64,000 nucleotides of DNA from Desulfobacteraceae bacterium (GTDB lineage: Bacteria > Desulfobacterota > Desulfobacteria > Desulfobacterales > SURF-7). The stretch's first letter is position 1. The number at the start of each line of letters is the position of its first letter. Positions 28,201 to 35,796 of this stretch are shown piece after piece. The translations under genes and the position numbers were made by a program. The DNA is taken from positions 1 to 64,000 of the forward strand of contig QZKS01000064.1 in assembly GCA_003599865.1 (NCBI GenBank). The letters run 5' to 3'. The notes below the pieces were generated by a model, which did no database searches, was not told the DNA's origin, and saw only the letters and a list, made by a program, of their open reading frames with translations.

Positions 28201-30702
28201 GAACAGCAGGTTCTCGCCTTGTCCGAGCTTGGGTACCTGCTGGAGAACGCAACGGAATACGACCGTGCATTAACCGTGTTCCGGTCTGCGGCGGAAATCA
28301 GTGACAATATCGGGCAGGAGACGCTTCTGGCCGATCAGCATATGAATACCGGAAGAATTTATGATTTAAGATTGAGTCGGTATGTTTCTGCGATTCAATA
28401 TTATCAGAAGGCCCTTTTGATTTATCAGGATAGGAATGACCTTCCGAAAACCGCTCAGGTTATGCTGGATATCGGGAGATGTTATCGCTTGCTGGGTAAT
28501 TTTCCGCTTGCCGATGAATCATTCCGGAATGCACTGGCAATGATGGAAAACAATCATGAAATGAAACAGCTTGCAGCCAAAATTCTGATTGAGCAAGCCA
28601 ATAACGCCTGGTTTCAGGCAAGCTACCAAAAAGCGTTTTCACTTCAGCGCAGAGCGTATGAGATTTCCGTGATTTCCGACCTGCCTCTCGTGCAGGTGAT
28701 TTGCCTGAACACGTCCGGCCTGATCTGGTGGACACTGGGCAATCATCAGAAGGCGCTTTATGAACTGGAAAAGGCGCTGGAAATGGCGAACCGGATTCCC
28801 AACCGGAAGGATGAGGTGGCCAGTACCCTGAACAATATCGGTCTGGTTCTGCGGGAAACCGGCAGATATCAAGAGGCGATGGAAACCTTTGACAGGGCCC
28901 TGGCCATTGATGAAAAACTGCAATCCCGATGGGCAATTGCATATGACCTCCGGAACAAGGCTTTGGCCCTTTTCCAGATGGGAAAAGCCAAAGACGCAAT
29001 ACCCCTGTTTGAAAAGTCCGCTGAACAATCCAATGAAATCGGAAATCAGATCAATGAGGCCAAGGCTCTTCTTGGGCTTGCCGATGCACTCCGGTCTGAA
29101 AACCGATTCAACGAGGCAAGAGAATCCTATAAACGATCATTAACACTGGCATCCGGCATGAATATCCCGGAAACCCGTTGGAGAGCGATGTACGGTATGG
29201 CCCGCCTGGATCTTCCGGCTGATCCGGTTTCCGCCGAAAAACAACTGCGGGATGCCATTGACGTTATCGAAACCATGCGGGCGGATATCAGGATCGAACA
29301 GCTCAAGGAGTCGTTTTCCGACAACAAGTTCATGGTATATGAAACACTCGTCCGGCTGCTGGCCGACAACGGAAAAACAGAAGAATCCTTTGAAATCGCC
29401 GAGCGATCCAGGGCCAGGAGCTTTATTGATCTGCTGGGAAACCGGCAGCTCGATCTGAATCATGAAAAGGATCAGGTTCTGTATGACAAGCAGAAGATGA
29501 TTCGAATCAAAATGGACGAGACGAAAATTTTGATGGCACAGTCTGCGGAAGATCAGGAAAGAAAAGTCTATCAGAAGACACTGGCGGAACTGGAGCACGA
29601 ATATCGGAATGTAATGCTCGATATCCAGTCCGGCAATCCGCAGCTTGCATCCATGATCTCCGTAACGCCGCTGAGAGCAGAAGACATTCCGGAACAGATG
29701 GATCCGGGAACCGCTCTTCTTTCCTACTATATTCTGGATGATGAGATATTCTGCTGGGTGATTCAAAAGGGAATCACGCAAACCCATGGGCAGCCGGTGA
29801 TGACCCTTTTCCGTTCCGGTATCGGGAAGACGGAACTGGGAGAAAATATCCTGGAATATCGTCGTGCGATTCAAAATCTGGAACCCTATGAAACACTATC
29901 CAAAAGCCTGTATTCCCTTCTTCTGGAGCAGCCGCTTTCCAGTCTGGGCGGGATCCGCAATCTTGGCATCATTCCTCATGGACCGCTGCATTACTTATCC
30001 TTTGCAACACTTTTTAACGGCAAAAATTTTCTGGTTGATGAGCATGCTCTTTTTTATCTTCCTAGTGCAAGCGTTTGGAAATACACAAAGGAAATGCGAA
30101 AACCGCAAAAAAACACAAATGTGCTTGCCATCGGGAATCCCGATCTTGGCGATCCTGTTCTGGACCTTCCGTTTGCCGAGCATGAGGTGGGGACAATTCC
30201 ATGGAATTTTCCCGATATCACTGTTCTGACAAAAGGAAAGGCTTCCGAAGAATGGGTTTCGAAAAACATCGGTCGATTCGGGATTATCCACCTGGCCTCC
30301 CACGGTGAATTTGACCCGATCAATCCGCTTTTTTCCGCCATCAAGCTTTCCGGCTCCTATGCGTTTGACGGCAATCTGGAGACAGCTGAAATTTTCGGGT
30401 TGCGGATCAATGCCGATATGGTTGTGCTGAGTGCCTGCCAATCCGGCCTTGGAAAGGTGACCGGAGGGGATGATGTAATTGGATTGAACCGGGCGTTTTT
30501 CTATGCCGGAACGCATACGGTCATATCCAGTCTGTGGCGGGTCAGTGATGTTTCCACAGCACTTCTGATCAAAACATTTTATCGCCGATATACTGCCCAT
30601 AATAAATCGGACAGTCTGAAATATGCCATGCTGCACGTCAAGAACCGGTATCCGCATCCCGGATACTGGGGGGCGTTTACATTGGTGGGTGATTATCAAT
30701 AG
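22237..30702 (+). CDS. Giant exported propeller-TPR-CHAT protease
   Basis: 2,821 residues from the ATG at 22237 (ATGA overlap with the lipoprotein); a GTG at 22222 is an alternative. Signal peptide about 1-35 (hydrophobic VLPGFWILLIMIIPW, then PVHGND). Residues about 45-320 hold TolB/PD40-type beta-propeller repeats (FSPDGRFIAYTG, VSPDGRKICYTS, WSADGKTIFFA). Residues about 360-2480 are tetratricopeptide and helical repeats in several blocks, with an interruption near 1,590-1,850. The CHAT caspase-like peptidase domain is about 2,510-2,821, with catalytic His in HLASHG (H2689) and Cys in LSACQSG (C2734). It ends WGAFTLVGDYQ, typical of CHAT. An intact dyad suggests a cysteine protease in the periplasm or at the surface; substrate and trigger are unknown. 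Confidence 0.85.
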   Translation: MIRPSFFQKWIFVLPGFWILLIMIIPWPVHGNDSLGIIDPVQTTYETTSIQSMAVSRDAGKLICSMEKNGFSDLWLYSADPQKIVFPRQITDDPSVESSPAFSPDGRFIAYTGRSYDVKGDIYLLDIETPGSIPKRLTDRETRDAGACFDPSGKILYFHQILPGETLPRLVSLRLDESHPIRTMDTGTDGSDPDVSPDGRKICYTSYRSDPSGAIMTYDLQTGERRTITQGPALDSSPVWSADGKTIFFARIFIDTDQDGQVTYRDNAVLFKVNTDQPDPEPFPLSRFDKTARNPIAADGKLFFISPLNRNIDNCYFLPEQGMIPQQRDATMQTLYCSRLDDDIRFDPFVKILAWSKVTEFGKVREAGSAAYRIGRILEDHELLQASIWYYQSVSADFGHVEPAASLSSVAGIAADARLRLKKTAHADEKSHIIQSAVEELKSMSRKQNGISKARADIETARLLFQADSRADSLLASIRLLDTVIHSFPELDDENAEATALKAEIYKKLGRDQDAYALYTAIIRNYPDQTKWVTAAVRQALDHFLQSKEGSDLEEKIYFLRDLSEKNHKELPVLAAGALNRAADLYVADDQWAQAKEYYRLVLDRYPLLPFPAAASRLALAEILYREERFREALELYEAQINQKTGIPATGKEHIVALARRGYIRKSIASGEYLFRIGEVPSAMSRFRELIDFQYGIVEAHRGYIKCAAALDKVDDLLNRYRSRNMEQPEDAVSLYGTALLLTYQNTKPSLLEAKTLLEKTIQLNGQVEYFHQTLGYVSEVLETVYGEKGHLEAALESYKKAYFLNDDQQDPDNRSHLALNIGNIHYNLGQFHQALKYYTVRMEAGTPFDNPDTEIGFYQRLGTAAFQSEDNRKTISAFQNAIRLVRQTMDPYSSVRMLEKIHRFVMDEIIMPAAGQDELQQEAEAMSALQANIYGNLTKISENLLPPPSDEWIHFQDQMTDLLGRQEKILPELLSLVEKNKQTGLKRTEAEQKLEWLVLNAKKNLQHPSRMVTMEAEMRDRLGLAFQENRQYMDAVDQFEKAFSLNQKLGIFRNLAVNRRSVAYNLYMQATLVHGNEKMQILQKAMKHFEDAETLLDQYGVASRKQGKDKEGLMDLSLSVALDKKGTTQAAHGFSLIQEKRLISAFLTRINMELGNMIPAEEQIIKQLAEYPPDRIIDDQDLYGVSLLYHRAGLLSAARKKYKEAFSYFEQSARLSHRYGNPVSTCINVMNMAHVLSGISGIDDDRRLSKFLKLQKQTGELLRSSGMYNPVFSAGYYNTIGQHMLILQNQTDQTDQPEQSPAEISVSVNRFLMIRNAISFLDQGIRLLKGDNRPGTREKNALLASLHLNKAIAASLAGEEGHSGRHFQTALTIAEQSLLPDLEWRALVGLGRHEEALSAISRVTIMRAGCRPSEITGSFHPPVLDLIRSGEHEDAFHLIEKISELERFNRLAFLYRNALEKDKKLIRNAYPVIERIKTLRSSIEKAKLEEQGYLKKRISDETEILAQRLGKDYEKLPDEIRWIEDKTLRENCIVLLGIAAEAEDTADAFVRETEPEQMTVLKDRYRHLIGQYHDQRIQLAEKRPEGVSSDPVTFLGPEPVDAMDIMESLPDGRMLVRLFKAGPDVYSFIITNDGIEMNRFPSIAASVENLPESDTIAIAYEYPLEVPGQRTRSLSGTHFYRSFVNRKPFKNTIVSIPEPLADQEGYQIFQIGKTSNEKQDEQSIPLSGMNTLFLTGKVSVSTTIPTRSGEGPDLFLSFENQDGNPDPLEPLLIPARNLSLAVLAESSPDDVYLIGNLFSLRHCPSVLFHPTMDETSIHELFDKYRTNTIQDAIQGLTEKPSASPDPEMILLGYPGMSSAETDIFLQETFVQIVKNGKTAFDEGRNGEAFSHFRNALEISEQYEKFQSLTPRLLEYCRETAYRENDLDRAALFAGKLVKRMEETSPDSEKHAEALLRSGLIEAGREKFSKAISLLDESVAMLENLELDEQQVLALSELGYLLENATEYDRALTVFRSAAEISDNIGQETLLADQHMNTGRIYDLRLSRYVSAIQYYQKALLIYQDRNDLPKTAQVMLDIGRCYRLLGNFPLADESFRNALAMMENNHEMKQLAAKILIEQANNAWFQASYQKAFSLQRRAYEISVISDLPLVQVICLNTSGLIWWTLGNHQKALYELEKALEMANRIPNRKDEVASTLNNIGLVLRETGRYQEAMETFDRALAIDEKLQSRWAIAYDLRNKALALFQMGKAKDAIPLFEKSAEQSNEIGNQINEAKALLGLADALRSENRFNEARESYKRSLTLASGMNIPETRWRAMYGMARLDLPADPVSAEKQLRDAIDVIETMRADIRIEQLKESFSDNKFMVYETLVRLLADNGKTEESFEIAERSRARSFIDLLGNRQLDLNHEKDQVLYDKQKMIRIKMDETKILMAQSAEDQERKVYQKTLAELEHEYRNVMLDIQSGNPQLASMISVTPLRAEDIPEQMDPGTALLSYYILDDEIFCWVIQKGITQTHGQPVMTLFRSGIGKTELGENILEYRRAIQNLEPYETLSKSLYSLLLEQPLSSLGGIRNLGIIPHGPLHYLSFATLFNGKNFLVDEHALFYLPSASVWKYTKEMRKPQKNTNVLAIGNPDLGDPVLDLPFAEHEVGTIPWNFPDITVLTKGKASEEWVSKNIGRFGIIHLASHGEFDPINPLFSAIKLSGSYAFDGNLETAEIFGLRINADMVVLSACQSGLGKVTGGDDVIGLNRAFFYAGTHTVISSLWRVSDVSTALLIKTFYRRYTAHNKSDSLKYAMLHVKNRYPHPGYWGAFTLVGDYQ

Positions 30703-30813
30703 AAGCTGTCTTCCGGGTTGCTTATCATTCTATTTTTATTTGAATTTATCAGGATGTTATTATATAGTGTCCACGAAATCATAACGAAACGACAGATTGA
30801 CTGAGGAACTTCC

Positions 30814-31341
30814 ATGAAAATACTATATTTTCTATCACTGTTCGGTTTTTTTATCGCATCCGTCGCTTTTACCGCCGATAACATACCATCTGCCGTCTGG
30901 GTCTCTTCGGACAAGGCGCAGCTCAAAACAGATTTAAAGGCGTCATCTCCTACAATAGCCGAACTTCCAAAGGGAACCAGATTGTCCGTGCTGGCCTTTG
31001 AGAAGAAATGGTATCAGGTCGGACTATCCAATGGCAGGACCGGGTGGATCTATCGCGGGAAAGTCTCGGAAGCAGAAGTTGAGAAAACAGAAAAAGCCAA
31101 AGAGGGGGGCTCGATCGGAGGCCTGTTGGGAGAATTGTCCGGAAGCAGTATCCGGGCCGATAATACGGATTCCTCCCGAAGCATCAGGGGTCTGTCCCCG
31201 GAAGCAGCCGAATATGCAGCGCAGAAGGGAACGCCGCAGGTTTACCGGAGTGAGCTGGATAAGGTCATTGCCCGAAAGGTGTCTCCGGAAGAGATCGATC
31301 GGTTTTTACAACAAGGAAAAATCGGAGAGTATCAGGAGTAA
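30814..31341 (+). CDS. Exported SH3b-domain protein
   Basis: 175 residues. Signal peptide about 1-20 (ILYFLSLFGFFIASVAFTA). An SH3b fold follows (about 27-82) with the usual KGTRLSVLAFEKKWYQVGLSNGRTGWIYRG pattern (signature part is KWYQVGL...GWIY). The C-terminal third is charged and unassigned. GAGGAACTT precedes the ATG. Bacterial SH3b domains often bind cell-wall material or act as targeting modules. It sits 111 bases after the CHAT gene and 7 bases before the M48 protease gene, so it is probably co-transcribed with the protease. Confidence 0.75.
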   Translation: MKILYFLSLFGFFIASVAFTADNIPSAVWVSSDKAQLKTDLKASSPTIAELPKGTRLSVLAFEKKWYQVGLSNGRTGWIYRGKVSEAEVEKTEKAKEGGSIGGLLGELSGSSIRADNTDSSRSIRGLSPEAAEYAAQKGTPQVYRSELDKVIARKVSPEEIDRFLQQGKIGEYQE

Positions 31342-31348
31342 TCAAATC

Positions 31349-32275
31349 ATGAACGAAAAACAGAAAACATGTCATGACACCGATATGGATCGAACCCGCC
31401 GAAACCTGTTAAAGCTTGCCGGTCCGTTTGCGCTTCTCCTGGCCTGTCCGGCTTATGCATTGGATCTTTTTAAAATTCTGGATCCCAAGGGAGGATCAAA
31501 AGATATTCAGCGGGCGAAAAACATTTTTGAAGGTGTGGGAAGCATTGCGGCCAGTGCGACGGATCTGGATTACAAATCGGAATTCGCCATCGGTGAAAGC
31601 CTGGCCCTGGAAGGATTCCAGCGGTATGGATTGCCTGCAAAGAATCAGACAGTGCAGAAATATGTCAACACTATAGGCAATGCCGTAGTCCGGAATTCCA
31701 TGCGGTCGGATATCCCTTATTATTTTGTGGTAGTGGAAAACAACATCTACAATGCCTTTGCCTGCCCCGGCGGAATTATTTTCGTCAGTTCGGCGCTGCT
31801 GAAATCCATGAACAATGAAGCGGAACTGGCGTGTGTTCTTGCGCATGAGGTCGCGCATGTCGGTCACAAGCACGCACTGCAGTCCATCAAGAGAGCCAAA
31901 TTTTTTGAAGGGGTTGGAAAAATTTCAACGGCAAACATGCAGGGTGAGAAAGGGAAAAAATTCCAGAGCATGATTGGTGATCTTCAAAGCGTTCTGTTTG
32001 ATCAGGGACTGGACAAGGATATGGAGTTTGAAGCCGATCTTTCCGGAATGGAGATCGCTTATCAGACCGGTTATAACCCGGAAGGGTTTATTCAGGTGCT
32101 GGATATGCTGAAACAGAAGGAAAAAACAGCAGTCAAAAAGGGTTCCTGGTTTTCCACCCATCCCCCATTGTCGGAACGAATCGTAAAATGCGATCAAGTA
32201 ATGGGGAAATATCCGGATGCCGCTTCACTTGCAGTTGTCAGTAAACGCTTTATCGAGTACCGTAAATTGCTGTAA
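31349..32275 (+). CDS. Tat-type M48-family metalloprotease
   Basis: 308 residues from ATG 31349, with AGGAG at 31334-31338. The N-terminus carries a twin-arginine motif TRRNLLKLAG (16-25) before a hydrophobic stretch ending CPAYA, so Tat export is likely; LLAC just before could also act as a lipobox. The zinc site HEVAH is at 166-170, and EFEAD (226-230) supplies the third ligand, E228. The M48 signature around AFACPGGIIFVSSALL (136-151) is present. Relatives such as BepA and LoiP degrade or help assemble outer-membrane proteins. No TPR domain is fused here, but the neighbouring SH3b and TPR/CHAT proteins could provide binding modules. Confidence 0.88.
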   Translation: MNEKQKTCHDTDMDRTRRNLLKLAGPFALLLACPAYALDLFKILDPKGGSKDIQRAKNIFEGVGSIAASATDLDYKSEFAIGESLALEGFQRYGLPAKNQTVQKYVNTIGNAVVRNSMRSDIPYYFVVVENNIYNAFACPGGIIFVSSALLKSMNNEAELACVLAHEVAHVGHKHALQSIKRAKFFEGVGKISTANMQGEKGKKFQSMIGDLQSVLFDQGLDKDMEFEADLSGMEIAYQTGYNPEGFIQVLDMLKQKEKTAVKKGSWFSTHPPLSERIVKCDQVMGKYPDAASLAVVSKRFIEYRKLL

Positions 32276-32384
32276 AAACATTCGGGAAAATTTTCATGCA
32301 TTCCCATGACCTGTTTGAACCATCATGATCAGATGTTCACACCGGATACTGATTGTGGCCAATTTCTCAAGAAAGGGGAACTGA

Positions 32385-32786
32385 ATGCTGAGTCGGAATG
32401 TGCTAATTGTAGATGATGACACTATGGTCATTGATGTGTTTAAAAAAGGGTTTAACAGGGCCGGCTACACGGTCCGGCGTGCAGTAAGTGCTGAAGAGGC
32501 GCTGGCGATCCTGGACCGGGAAACATATCCTGTCATGTTCCTTGATCTGAAACTTCCCAAGATGTCCGGTGTCGAACTTTGCCGGTTGATACGGAATCAA
32601 TATCCACTGTCCATACTTTTTGCTGTAACCGGATATGCATCACAATATGAATTTGATGCCTGCCGAAGGGCTGGTTTTGATGACTATTTTACAAAACCGG
32701 TTGACCTCAAAATATTGTTTCGAGCGACCCTCGATGCTTTTGACAAAGTCGAAGACTGGCAGAAGAGAAATCGGGGCATGCAATAG
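32385..32786 (+). CDS. Single-domain response regulator
   Basis: 133 residues forming one receiver domain. Acidic residues DDD are at 10-12, the phospho-acceptor is D54 (MFLDLKLP), the switch threonine lies in AVTGY and the conserved lysine in FTKPVD. There is no output domain, so it would act by protein binding as CheY and Spo0F do. No kinase gene is adjacent. It is 34 bases upstream of the small membrane protein gene and may be in that operon. Confidence 0.88.
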   Translation: MLSRNVLIVDDDTMVIDVFKKGFNRAGYTVRRAVSAEEALAILDRETYPVMFLDLKLPKMSGVELCRLIRNQYPLSILFAVTGYASQYEFDACRRAGFDDYFTKPVDLKILFRATLDAFDKVEDWQKRNRGMQ

Positions 32787-32819
32787 ACAATTCCGTTTCA
32801 CAAAAACCAAAAGGAAAAC

Positions 32820-33104
32820 ATGATGATTAAAAATAAAATGTTCTGGTATGGGAATATGGCCTTTGCCGTATTGGGCTGGATTTTCTTTTTTTATGGTCTT
32901 GTATTTACCATCGAAAGCCAGACATGGAAGACCCTCTGGTGGATGGTTGTACTGCTATGGGGGATCGGACATCCCCTGGAAATGATGTTCTCATTGCCCG
33001 TCGGAAAGAAAGCCGGACTTTCCCTTGAAAGGACAATCGTCAAAACCATGATTTTTGGAATCATGTGGTGGATTCCCCTTAAACTCAACGTTTTTGATGA
33101 GTGA
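32820..33104 (+). CDS. Small membrane protein
   Basis: 94 residues with about three hydrophobic helices (10-30, 37-54, 74-88) and many tryptophans. AAAAGGAAAACATG gives a good ribosome site. I recognise no family. The stop overlaps the start of the beta-helix protein, so the two are coupled to glmM downstream. Confidence 0.6.
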   Translation: MMIKNKMFWYGNMAFAVLGWIFFFYGLVFTIESQTWKTLWWMVVLLWGIGHPLEMMFSLPVGKKAGLSLERTIVKTMIFGIMWWIPLKLNVFDE

Positions 33105-34351
33105 TGACTATGCGGACAAAAATTCAGGAGCTGATCCGGAAAGGGGTTTTGATTCCCCATCCGGAAACCGTTACAATCGGAGAGGATGTTTCGGTCAACC
33201 GAATATCCGGTAACGGAACCGAGATCCATGCAGGATGTAAGATTTTCGGCCGGAAGACACTGATTCTGGATCATGTCAAAGTCGGATATGAATCACCGGT
33301 AACCATTGAAGATTGTCAAATCGGCCCGGAAGTGCAGCTCAAAGGCGGATTTTTCAGCCAGTCGGTGTTTCTGCAAAAGGCTGTCCTGGGAAGCGGCTCT
33401 CACATCAGAAACGGGACGATTCTGGAGGAACAGGCCTCCATTGCCCATACCGTCGGACTGAAACAGACCATCCTTTTCCCGTTTGTCACACTGGGCAGTC
33501 TGATTAATTTTTGTGATTGCTTCATGGCCGGTGGCACCAGCCGGAAAAACCACAGTGAGGTCGGCAGCTCATTTATTCATTTTAATTATACACCAGACCA
33601 GGATAAGGCAACCCCCTCTATGATGGGAGATGTTCCCCATGGCGTCATGCTGAATAACAACCCAATATTTTTAGGAGGGCAGGGTGGAATTGTCGGTCCG
33701 GTCAGACTGGCTTTCGGCACCATTACGGCTGCCGGGACAATCTATCGTAAGGATGAACTGAGAAATGACCGCCTGCTTCTCACCGGATTTCCCAAAGACA
33801 TCAACATTCCTTTTTCACGGGGGCGCATCCGGAACATCAAGAGAGTTGTGCGGAACAATTTGATTTACATTGCCAATCTGATTGCCCTGAAACACTGGTA
33901 CGGAAAGATTCGCATGGAATTCCTCTCGGAGATATTTCCCCTTGCACTTCTGGAGGGATTGCAGGACAAACTGGACATGAACATTCATGAAAGGGTGTAT
34001 CGACTGAAGGAATTGATCCATATTGCACTTCAGGGCAATTCGGATGACACCAAGTGTAACGAACTTTTCCAAAACTGGTCCGGGATTGATTCGGTCATCC
34101 GAAATCATCAGAAACACATGGCGGAAGATCAGGTAGTCCCCCCTGTATTCCTTGAGAGCATCCAAAAGGGGATTAAGGAGTGGGGACGGGATGACTATAT
34201 CCAGGTTATTCAAAAATTGAATCCTGATGAGGCAGAGATCGGATCAAAATGGCTCAGGCAGATTATCAACCGGTTGCTTGCTGAAGTCTTTGATCACATA
34301 CCATCCTTTGGTTTTTCAGAGGAAATCATGGAGCAGGGGACAAATGGGTAA
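33101..34351 (+). CDS. Left-handed beta-helix protein, GlmU-C-like
   Basis: 416 residues. The first 250 are a left-handed beta-helix of hexapeptide repeats (VTIGEDVSVNRI, VTIEDCQIGPEVQLKGG, ILEEQASIAHTVGLKQTILFPFVTLGSLINF) like the acyltransferase half of GlmU. It also has SRKNHSEVGSSFIHFNYTPD and a PHGVMLNNNPIFLGGQGGIVGP loop region. The nucleotidyltransferase half of GlmU is absent. The C-terminal 160 residues are helical. It begins at GTG 33101 (GTGA overlap) or ATG 33104/33110, and overlaps glmM by eight bases. The position next to glmM suggests a role with amino-sugar phosphates or UDP-GlcNAc. Acetyltransferase activity is a guess. Confidence 0.6.
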   Translation: MMTMRTKIQELIRKGVLIPHPETVTIGEDVSVNRISGNGTEIHAGCKIFGRKTLILDHVKVGYESPVTIEDCQIGPEVQLKGGFFSQSVFLQKAVLGSGSHIRNGTILEEQASIAHTVGLKQTILFPFVTLGSLINFCDCFMAGGTSRKNHSEVGSSFIHFNYTPDQDKATPSMMGDVPHGVMLNNNPIFLGGQGGIVGPVRLAFGTITAAGTIYRKDELRNDRLLLTGFPKDINIPFSRGRIRNIKRVVRNNLIYIANLIALKHWYGKIRMEFLSEIFPLALLEGLQDKLDMNIHERVYRLKELIHIALQGNSDDTKCNELFQNWSGIDSVIRNHQKHMAEDQVVPPVFLESIQKGIKEWGRDDYIQVIQKLNPDEAEIGSKWLRQIINRLLAEVFDHIPSFGFSEEIMEQGTNG

Positions 34352-35705
34352 ATTATTTGGTACGGATGGTGTGAGAGGGATGGCAAACCAATACCCCATT
34401 ACACCGGAAATTGCCGTCCGGATCGGCAGGGCTGTTGCGTGTTTACTGACAGGCGGTTCCCGGAATGAAAATCATCGGCACCAGGTGCTTATCGGCAGGG
34501 ATACCCGGATTTCCGGCCCCATGCTGGAATACGCTCTTGCATCCGGGATCTGTTCCATGGGTGTTGATGCCGTTACCGCCGGCGTTATCCCCACGCCCGG
34601 GATTTCCTATCTGACGGCATCGACGGATGCCGGTGCGGGCATTGTCATCTCCGCTTCCCATAATCCCTATTTTGACAATGGGATCAAAATTTTTAACAGC
34701 AGGGGATTCAAGCTTTCCGATAAGCAGGAAGGGCGGATTGAAGAGATGGTTCTGGATGACCACCACGCAAAACAAGCGGAATCCATCCGGAATACAGGCT
34801 CGGTCCGGTATCTGGAAGATTCAATACCGATGTATGTTGCTTTTTTAAAACGCTGCCTGCCGATTGATTTTTCCCTCCATGGCATGAAAATCGTCTTGGA
34901 TTGCGCCAACGGAGCAACCTTTCAAGCCGGCGAACAGATATTTCAGGAGCTTGGTGCAAAAGTGATTGCCTTATCCTGCGAACCGGATGGGAGAAACATT
35001 AATCATGCATGCGGCTCCCAGCATCCGGAGAAGCTGTCCGAAATCGTTCTTTCCGAGAATGCAGATATCGGACTTGCTTTTGACGGGGACGGGGACCGTC
35101 TGATTGTGGTGGACGAACAAGGAAAGATCGCCACGGGAGATCAGATTCTGGCGGCCTGTGCCGTATCCATGAAAAAACAGGGGATTTTACGGAACAATCT
35201 TCTGGTTACGACCATTATGAGCAATATCGGGCTGGGCGTTGCGCTGGAAGAAAACGGAATCCGGCATGTGACGGCCAATGTGGGTGACCGGTATGTGATG
35301 GAGGAGATGATCCGGCATGACGCAATCATTGGTGGTGAAGATTCCGGGCATATGATTTTTCTGGATCAGCACACGACCGGTGACGGAATTCTGGCTGCGC
35401 TGAGGCTGATATCATCCATGAAGCATGAGAACAGGATTGCTTCCGAGTTTTTATCCACGATGATCGTTTTCCCGCAGAAACTGATCAATGTGGATGTCAA
35501 AAGCAAGCCGGAGATCCATACCTTGCCCGAGTTGGCAGCGGTGATCCGGTCTGTGGAAACGAAATTGGGAAACAAGGGACGGGTGCTTGTTCGATATTCC
35601 GGAACACAGTCCATGTGCCGGGTGATGGTGGAAGGGCCGACTGCTGCAATTACGCAGGAATACTGTGAAAGGATCGCGGATGTTGTCAAGGCCGTACTGG
35701 GTTAG
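34344..35705 (+). CDS. glmM: Phosphoglucosamine mutase
   Basis: 453 residues from ATG 34344; the frame is open 39 codons further up but only within the preceding gene. It converts glucosamine-6-phosphate to glucosamine-1-phosphate for peptidoglycan and LPS precursors. The N-terminus KLFGTDGVRG is diagnostic. The phosphoserine loop ISASHNP has its serine at 105. The metal loop FDGDGDRL and sugar loop GGEDSGHM are present, and the C-terminal phosphate loop is RYSGTQSMCRVMVEG. The last reads GTQSMCR, where many GlmM have GTEPLIR/GTEPKIR. That is a small departure, but the overall family is clear. It overlaps the beta-helix gene by eight bases. Confidence 0.92.
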   Translation: MGKLFGTDGVRGMANQYPITPEIAVRIGRAVACLLTGGSRNENHRHQVLIGRDTRISGPMLEYALASGICSMGVDAVTAGVIPTPGISYLTASTDAGAGIVISASHNPYFDNGIKIFNSRGFKLSDKQEGRIEEMVLDDHHAKQAESIRNTGSVRYLEDSIPMYVAFLKRCLPIDFSLHGMKIVLDCANGATFQAGEQIFQELGAKVIALSCEPDGRNINHACGSQHPEKLSEIVLSENADIGLAFDGDGDRLIVVDEQGKIATGDQILAACAVSMKKQGILRNNLLVTTIMSNIGLGVALEENGIRHVTANVGDRYVMEEMIRHDAIIGGEDSGHMIFLDQHTTGDGILAALRLISSMKHENRIASEFLSTMIVFPQKLINVDVKSKPEIHTLPELAAVIRSVETKLGNKGRVLVRYSGTQSMCRVMVEGPTAAITQEYCERIADVVKAVLG

Positions 35706-35720
35706 TCGATAACGGACTTA

Positions 35721-35763
35721 AAAAAAACAGCCTGTTCCCTTCATGAAACAAAGGAACAGGCTG
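35721..35763 (-). terminator. Intrinsic terminator of the BI-1 gene
   Basis: An 11-bp stem cagcctgttcc (35728-35738) / ggaacaggctg (35753-35763), with a run of A at 35720-35727 that reads as a U-tract on the minus-strand transcript. It lies just past the stop of the minus-strand gene and may also stop glmM transcripts from the other side. Confidence 0.75.
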
Positions 35764-35796
35764 GTGATGCTTTAAACGGTCGTAACGGAATACCCC

